The position numbers were made by a program, and so were the translations under genes. From assembly GCA_003218615.1 (NCBI GenBank), contig QHOD01000116.1:1-5659 (forward strand): DNA of 5,659 nt. Direction: 5' to 3'. Shown piece after piece: positions 5,235 through 5,659 of the stretch. Source of the stretch: Verrucomicrobiota bacterium. Its GTDB lineage: Bacteria > Verrucomicrobiota > Verrucomicrobiia > Chthoniobacterales > UBA10450. Under the pieces are notes generated by a model that had not been told where the DNA came from, did no database searches, and saw only the letters and a list, made by a program, of their open reading frames with translations. Position 1 is the stretch's first letter. The number at the start of each line of letters is the position of its first letter.

Positions 5235-5659
5235 ATGAATCAGGAAAGCAGGAAGACAGGAAAGAATCTCAGAGACTCACAAATCACCGAGCAGATTATT
5301 GCTGCGGCCATTTGTGTGCAACGTGCCCTCGGCCCCGGCTTCCTGGAATCCATTTATGAGGAAGCGTTGGCCGTCGAGTTTACGCTGAGTAGGATCCAAT
5401 TTATCCGGCAACACCCGGTGCCGTTGTTTTACCGCGATCATCAGGTTGGCGAACACCGTTTGGACTTCCTGGTCGAAGGAAAAATTGTCGTTGAATTAAA
5501 GGCCGTCAGCGAACTCGAGGACATTCATTTCGCAATCGGGCGCAGTTATCTCAAAGCAACAAATCTCCAAGATGGTCTGCTTTTTAACTTCGCGACTGCT
5601 CCTCTAACCATCAAGCGTTTCTGCCGCGAGCGCATGAGCTCGGACGGCACCGTCGACTA
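5235..5659 (+). CDS. GxxExxY family protein (PD-(D/E)xK nuclease fold), 3' end at or beyond window edge
   Basis: The frame starts with ATG directly after the nuoEF stop (TAA-ATG) and stays open for 141 codons to the window edge, where the last two bases are TA. Residues 1-15 are polar and come from an 8-bp repeat. From residue 16 the family pattern is clear: ITEQIIAAAICVQRALGPG (17-35), then the name motif GFLESIY (Gly35, Glu38, Tyr41). Next are RQHPVPLFYR (58-67), RLDFLVEGKIVVELKA (75-90), SYLKATNLQDGLLFNF (104-119) and IKRFCRE (126-132). Asp77, Glu87 and Lys89 fit the D...ExK catalytic pattern of the fold, so nuclease activity is possible but unproven. The family is widespread, often multi-copy, and its role is unsettled. 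Most members are near 125-140 residues, so nearly all of the gene is probably here. Its place inside a nuo run suggests insertion between nuoF and the next nuo gene. Confidence 0.88.
   Translation, partial: MNQESRKTGKNLRDSQITEQIIAAAICVQRALGPGFLESIYEEALAVEFTLSRIQFIRQHPVPLFYRDHQVGEHRLDFLVEGKIVVELKAVSELEDIHFAIGRSYLKATNLQDGLLFNFATAPLTIKRFCRERMSSDGTVD
5241..5264 (+). repeat. 8-bp tandem repeat at the start of the GxxExxY gene
   Basis: Three adjacent units read CAGGAAAG, CAGGAAGA and CAGGAAAG; the middle one differs in its last two bases. They encode QESRKTGK (residues 3-10), upstream of the conserved domain. The total of 24 bases keeps the frame, and any whole-unit change would shift it. The purine-rich units also resemble Shine-Dalgarno sites. 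Confidence 0.6.

Overview
The window appears to be chromosomal DNA from a free-living, respiring Gram-negative bacterium. The two divergent gene blocks, the FabD signature (GLSLGE instead of the usual GHSLGE), a GxxExxY-family protein and a heptanucleotide tandem repeat suggest Verrucomicrobiota or a related soil lineage. That placement is an inference from remembered family patterns, not a search result. No rRNA, tRNA, CRISPR array, insertion sequence or phage gene is visible.

Left block, minus strand (1-1493): fabD (malonyl-CoA:ACP transacylase) is followed 17 bases later by the N-terminal 178 residues of a multi-spanning GT-C type glycosyltransferase, which runs off the left edge. The pair looks co-transcribed. 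The 141-base gap 1494-1634 separates this block from the right block. It holds a 17-position inverted repeat that ends just before the fabD ribosome binding site.

Right block, plus strand (1635-5659): a complex I (NADH:quinone oxidoreductase) gene run that begins at nuoD, with no nuoA, nuoB or nuoC before it. nuoD overlaps (ATGA) a 97-residue BamE/SmpA-like lipoprotein gene. After 13 bases comes one 674-codon reading frame that joins complete NuoE (24 kDa, 2Fe-2S) and NuoF (51 kDa, FMN, NADH and 4Fe-4S) domains. A GxxExxY protein (PD-(D/E)xK nuclease fold) starts directly after the nuoF stop codon and runs off, or almost off, the right edge. NuoD belongs to the peripheral quinone-reducing module, and NuoE and NuoF form the NADH-oxidising module. 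The lipoprotein and the nuclease-fold protein are not known complex I subunits and look like passengers or accessory factors.

The most interesting points are these. (1) The NuoE-NuoF junction consists of four perfect copies of a 7-bp repeat. Because 7 is not a multiple of 3, gain or loss of one copy would break the fusion and end NuoE soon after. (2) A lipoprotein and a nuclease-fold gene are embedded in the respiratory operon. (3) A long hairpin or operator-like dyad lies in front of fabD. The core genes themselves are ordinary, and I see no clear sign of a wholly new system.
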